Origin: Nostocoides sp.
GTDB lineage: Bacteria > Actinomycetota > Actinomycetes > Actinomycetales > Dermatophilaceae
NCBI GenBank assembly: GCA_016716625.1
Contig: JADJVJ010000006.1
Location: 62,001 to 126,000, forward strand
Length of the DNA: 64,000 bases
Reading direction: 5' to 3'
Numbering within the stretch: position 1 is the first letter of the stretch; the number at the start of each line of letters is the position of its first letter. The translations under genes were made by a program, and so were the position numbers. Positions 61,396 through 64,000 of this stretch are shown here, one piece after another. The notes under the pieces were generated by a model. It was not told where the DNA came from and searched no databases. It saw nothing but the letters and a program-made list of their open reading frames with translations.

Positions 61396-62870
61396 GTGGA
61401 GCTGCTCCTGATCGACGGCCAGTGGCGGCCGCCAGCTGAGGGCGGCAGCCGCACCATCGTCTGCCCCGCCACCGGCGAGACGGTCGGTGAGGTTGCCGAA
61501 GCCACCGACACCGACACCCTCGCCGCGATCGCGGCCGCACACGCCGCCTTTGCCGAGGGCGCGGGCCTCTGGCCACGTGCGCCGATGAGTGAACGGGCCG
61601 CCATGCTGGACCGGGTCGCCGACATCCTGCAGCGGGACACCCCGACGATCGCCCGCGCCGAGGCGCTGGACACCGGCAAGCGCTATCTCGAGGCGGAGTA
61701 CGACCTCGCCGACGTGATCAGCGTCTTCCGGCACTACGCCGCGCTCGGCGCCGAACTCGCCACCGAACACGCCGTCGACCTCGACCGGGTAGGCGTCCAG
61801 AGCCGCACCGTCAAGGAACCCATCGGCGTGTGTGCTCTCATCACCCCGTGGAACTACCCCCTCCTGCAAGCCAGTTGGAAGGTTGCCCCGTGCCTGTTGG
61901 CCGGCAACACCTTCGTCCTCAAACCGAGCGAGATCACCCCGCACTCGACCATCGCCCTGATGAAGGCGCTAGTCGAGGCCGGGATGCCGCCCGGCGTCGG
62001 CAACCTCGTCCTCGGCACCGGAGCCGGCTGTGGCGCACCGCTGTCCACGGACGCGCGCGTCGACCTGGTCTCCTTCACCGGCTCCCTCGCCGTCGGCCGC
62101 CACCTCATGGCCGCCGCCGCTCCCACGGTGAAACGGGTCGCGCTCGAACTCGGCGGCAAGAACCCCAACATCGTCTTCGCCGATGCCGACTACGAGGCCG
62201 CCCTCGACAACGCCGCCACGGCGGTCTTCCTGCACTCCGGTCAGGTCTGCTCGGCCGGCGCCCGCCTCCTCGTGGAACAGCCGCTCGCCGAGCGGTTCGT
62301 CGAGGACCTGGTGAGCCGGGCCCACGCCATACGGCCGGGTCGGCCGTTCGACGAGGCCGCCCAGACCGGCTCGCTGACCAGCGCGGCCCACCTGCGCAAG
62401 GTGGAGGACTATGTCGCCGCCGGCATCGCCGAGGGCGCCCGCCTCCGTGTGGGTGGCGCCCGACCTACCGACCCCGCTCTCGCCAACGGGTTCTATTACC
62501 TGCCCACGGTCTTCGACCAGTGCTCCTCCGGCATGCACATCGTCCAGGAGGAGTCCTTCGGGCCGGTGCTCACCGTGGAGACCTTCACCACCGAGGCCGA
62601 GGCGGTGGCGCTGGCCAATGACTCGATCTACGGACTCGCCGGTGCGGTGTGGACCAGCGACGAGGCCCGCGCCGAGCGGGTGGCCCGCGCGCTGCGGATG
62701 GGCACGGTCTGGATCAACGACTACCACCCCTATGTCGCGCAAGCAGAGTGGGGCGGTTACAAGCAATCCGGGATCGGCCGCGAACTCGGCAGCCTGGGGC
62801 TGGAGGAGTACCAGGAGACCAAGCACATCTGGCGCAATACTGCCCCGCTCCCTCGGGATGGTTCGCATGA
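61396..62870 (+). pseudogene. betB: betaine-aldehyde dehydrogenase, C-terminal frameshift
   Basis: GTG 61396 with GGAGG five bases upstream starts an NAD-dependent aldehyde dehydrogenase. It shows TPWNYPLLQASWKVAPCLLA, FTGSLAVGRHLM, LELGGKNPNIVFADAD (general-base Glu) and HSGQVCSAGARLLV (catalytic Cys). The family end EYQETKHIWRNTAPLP is followed by a one-base loss near 62850; the expected ending SGWFA and TGA (62868-62870) is in the next frame. The active site precedes the break, so the shifted protein would only gain a long wrong tail. It oxidises betaine aldehyde to glycine betaine. The stop overlaps the betA start as ATGA. Confidence 0.86.
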
Positions 62871-64000
62871 GGTTCAGCAGGTCACGGCTCCCCGGCGCCA
62901 CCCTGGGCGCCGCCCCCGACCGCGTCGACATCGTCATCGTCGGTGGCGGCAGCGCCGGTTGCGTCCTGGCCAACCGGCTCTCCGCCGATGCCGCCACCTC
63001 GGTCCTGGTCCTCGAGGCCGGCCGCAGCGACCTGGTGCTCGACCCGTTCATCCATATGCCGGCCGCGCTCCCCTTCCCCATCGGCAGCCGCTTCTACGAC
63101 TGGAAGTACGAGTCCGAGCCCGAGCCGTTCATGAAGGGCCGCCGGATCTACCACGCCCGGGGCAAGGTCCTTGGCGGGTCGAGCTCGATCAACGGGATGA
63201 TCTTCCAGCGCGGCAACCCGATGGACTATGAGCGCTGGGCGAGCGATCCCGGCATGGAGACCTGGGACTACGCGCACTGCCTGCCCTACTTCAAGCGCAT
63301 GGAGACCACTCGGGCCGGAGCCGATGCCTGGCGCGGGGGCGAGGGTCCACTCATCCTCGAACGGGGACCAGCGACCAACCCGCTCTTCGGGGCCTTCTTC
63401 GAAGCCGCGACCCAGGCCGGGTACCCGCTCACCGATGACGTCAACGGCTACCGGCAGGAGGGCTTCGCCCGTTTCGACCGGAACATCAACAACGGCCGGC
63501 GTTGGTCCGCGGCCCGCGCCTATCTGCATCCGGTCATGGACCGCCCCAACCTGCACGTGAAAACCCTGGCCTTCACCACCCGGATCCTCTTCGAAGGCAC
63601 CCGCGCGGTCGGGGTCGAGTACGTCACCGGACGCACCCGGCATACCGTGCGCGCAGGGGAGGTCATTCTCGCCGGGGGTGCGATCAACTCGCCCCAGCTC
63701 CTCCAGCTGAGCGGGGTCGGCAACGCCGACGAGTTGACCGCCCTCGGCATCCGGCCGGTCGCCGACGTCAAGGGCGTGGGCGAGCACCTCCAAGACCACC
63801 TCGAGGTGTACATCCAGTACGCCAGCAAGCTCCCGGTCTCGATCGCGCCGGGGCTGAAGTACCACAACCGGCCCAAGCTCGCCGCGGATTGGCTCTTCCT
63901 GCGCAAGGGCCTCGGCGCGACGAACCACTTCGAGGGCGGCGGCTTCGTCCGGAGCAACGAGGACGTCACCTACCCCAACCTCATGTTCCACTTCCTGCCC
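62867..64000 (+). CDS. betA: choline dehydrogenase, GMC family (3' end cut off by window)
   Basis: ATG 62867 overlaps the betB stop. An open frame of 378 codons runs to the window end. An N-terminal FAD-binding motif VGGGSAGCVLANRLSAD is followed by LVLEAG, GMC signature 1 (GRRIYHARGKVLGGSSSING) and signature 2 (GGAINSPQLLQLSGVG). The FAD-linked enzyme oxidises choline to betaine aldehyde. Together with betB it supplies glycine betaine to the corrinoid system. Confidence 0.9.
   Translation, partial: MRFSRSRLPGATLGAAPDRVDIVIVGGGSAGCVLANRLSADAATSVLVLEAGRSDLVLDPFIHMPAALPFPIGSRFYDWKYESEPEPFMKGRRIYHARGKVLGGSSSINGMIFQRGNPMDYERWASDPGMETWDYAHCLPYFKRMETTRAGADAWRGGEGPLILERGPATNPLFGAFFEAATQAGYPLTDDVNGYRQEGFARFDRNINNGRRWSAARAYLHPVMDRPNLHVKTLAFTTRILFEGTRAVGVEYVTGRTRHTVRAGEVILAGGAINSPQLLQLSGVGNADELTALGIRPVADVKGVGEHLQDHLEVYIQYASKLPVSIAPGLKYHNRPKLAADWLFLRKGLGATNHFEGGGFVRSNEDVTYPNLMFHFLP

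Noticed and set aside
62871..63231. Extended C-terminus of betaine-aldehyde dehydrogenase
   Set aside because: Arg/Pro-rich out-of-frame reading of betA; the natural stop at 62868-62870 is one frame away.

Overview
The window is about 70% G+C, uses GTG starts freely, has tightly packed operons with ATGA/GTGA overlaps, and carries genes typical of Actinobacteria (WhiB7, AdnAB, UvrD2, mycoredoxin, UPF0182, DUF3107, HisN-type histidinol phosphatase). Gene order recalls two blocks known from Mycobacterium tuberculosis: SRAP-aroA-rsgA, and whiB7-uvrD2-...-nudC-adnAB-moeZ-TetR-DUF3107-ferritin-like-rhlE-parA. I infer a chromosomal segment of an actinobacterium, most likely Micrococcales (possibly Intrasporangiaceae). 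The family is a guess from gene content, not measured. No rRNA, CRISPR array or prophage was seen.

Layout. 1-3705: alpha/beta hydrolase (partial), SRAP peptidase, aroA, rsgA. 3747-9753: a complete oligopeptide ABC transporter (oppABCDF). 9956-13994: hisN, a TetR regulator and two M16 peptidases, one frameshifted. 14220-15329: an IS481 element sitting in a small palindromic repeat. 15478-15551: initiator tRNA-Met. 15684-26600: conserved housekeeping and stress block (UPF0182, PPA1309-like, YlbL-type protease, MoaE, DUF2342, Nudix, AarF, HhH-GPD, WhiB7 with a long leader). 26719-40581: DNA repair and redox block (UvrD2, rhodanese, mannosyltransferase, mycoredoxin, NudC, degenerate phosphotransferase, AdnB/AdnA, MoeZ). 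40690-42095: IS110-type element with a broken transposase. 42216-50415: TetR, DUF3107, GlsB-like, ferritin-like, RhlE, GNAT (broken), alcohol dehydrogenase (damaged), ParA, LysR (frameshifted), RecB-type nuclease.

50494-64000 is the most interesting part: methylenetetrahydrofolate reductase family protein, a structured noncoding RNA candidate, homocysteine methyltransferase, and then a divergent cluster. One arm runs left: IclR, corrinoid protein, methyl-THF methyltransferase, RACo/RamA-type activator, DUF1638. The other runs right: MttB-superfamily methyltransferase, L-serine dehydratase, a second IclR, betaine-aldehyde dehydrogenase, choline dehydrogenase. Together they read as a choline/glycine betaine catabolic locus in which betaine is demethylated by a corrinoid methyltransferase system, as in anaerobes, instead of by a Rieske monooxygenase. 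The released C1 units would enter folate and methionine metabolism, and the remaining glycine/serine carbon would pass to pyruvate.

Many genes, mostly in the accessory parts, are interrupted by one- or two-base shifts next to C or G runs, so part of the apparent pseudogenisation may be sequencing error.
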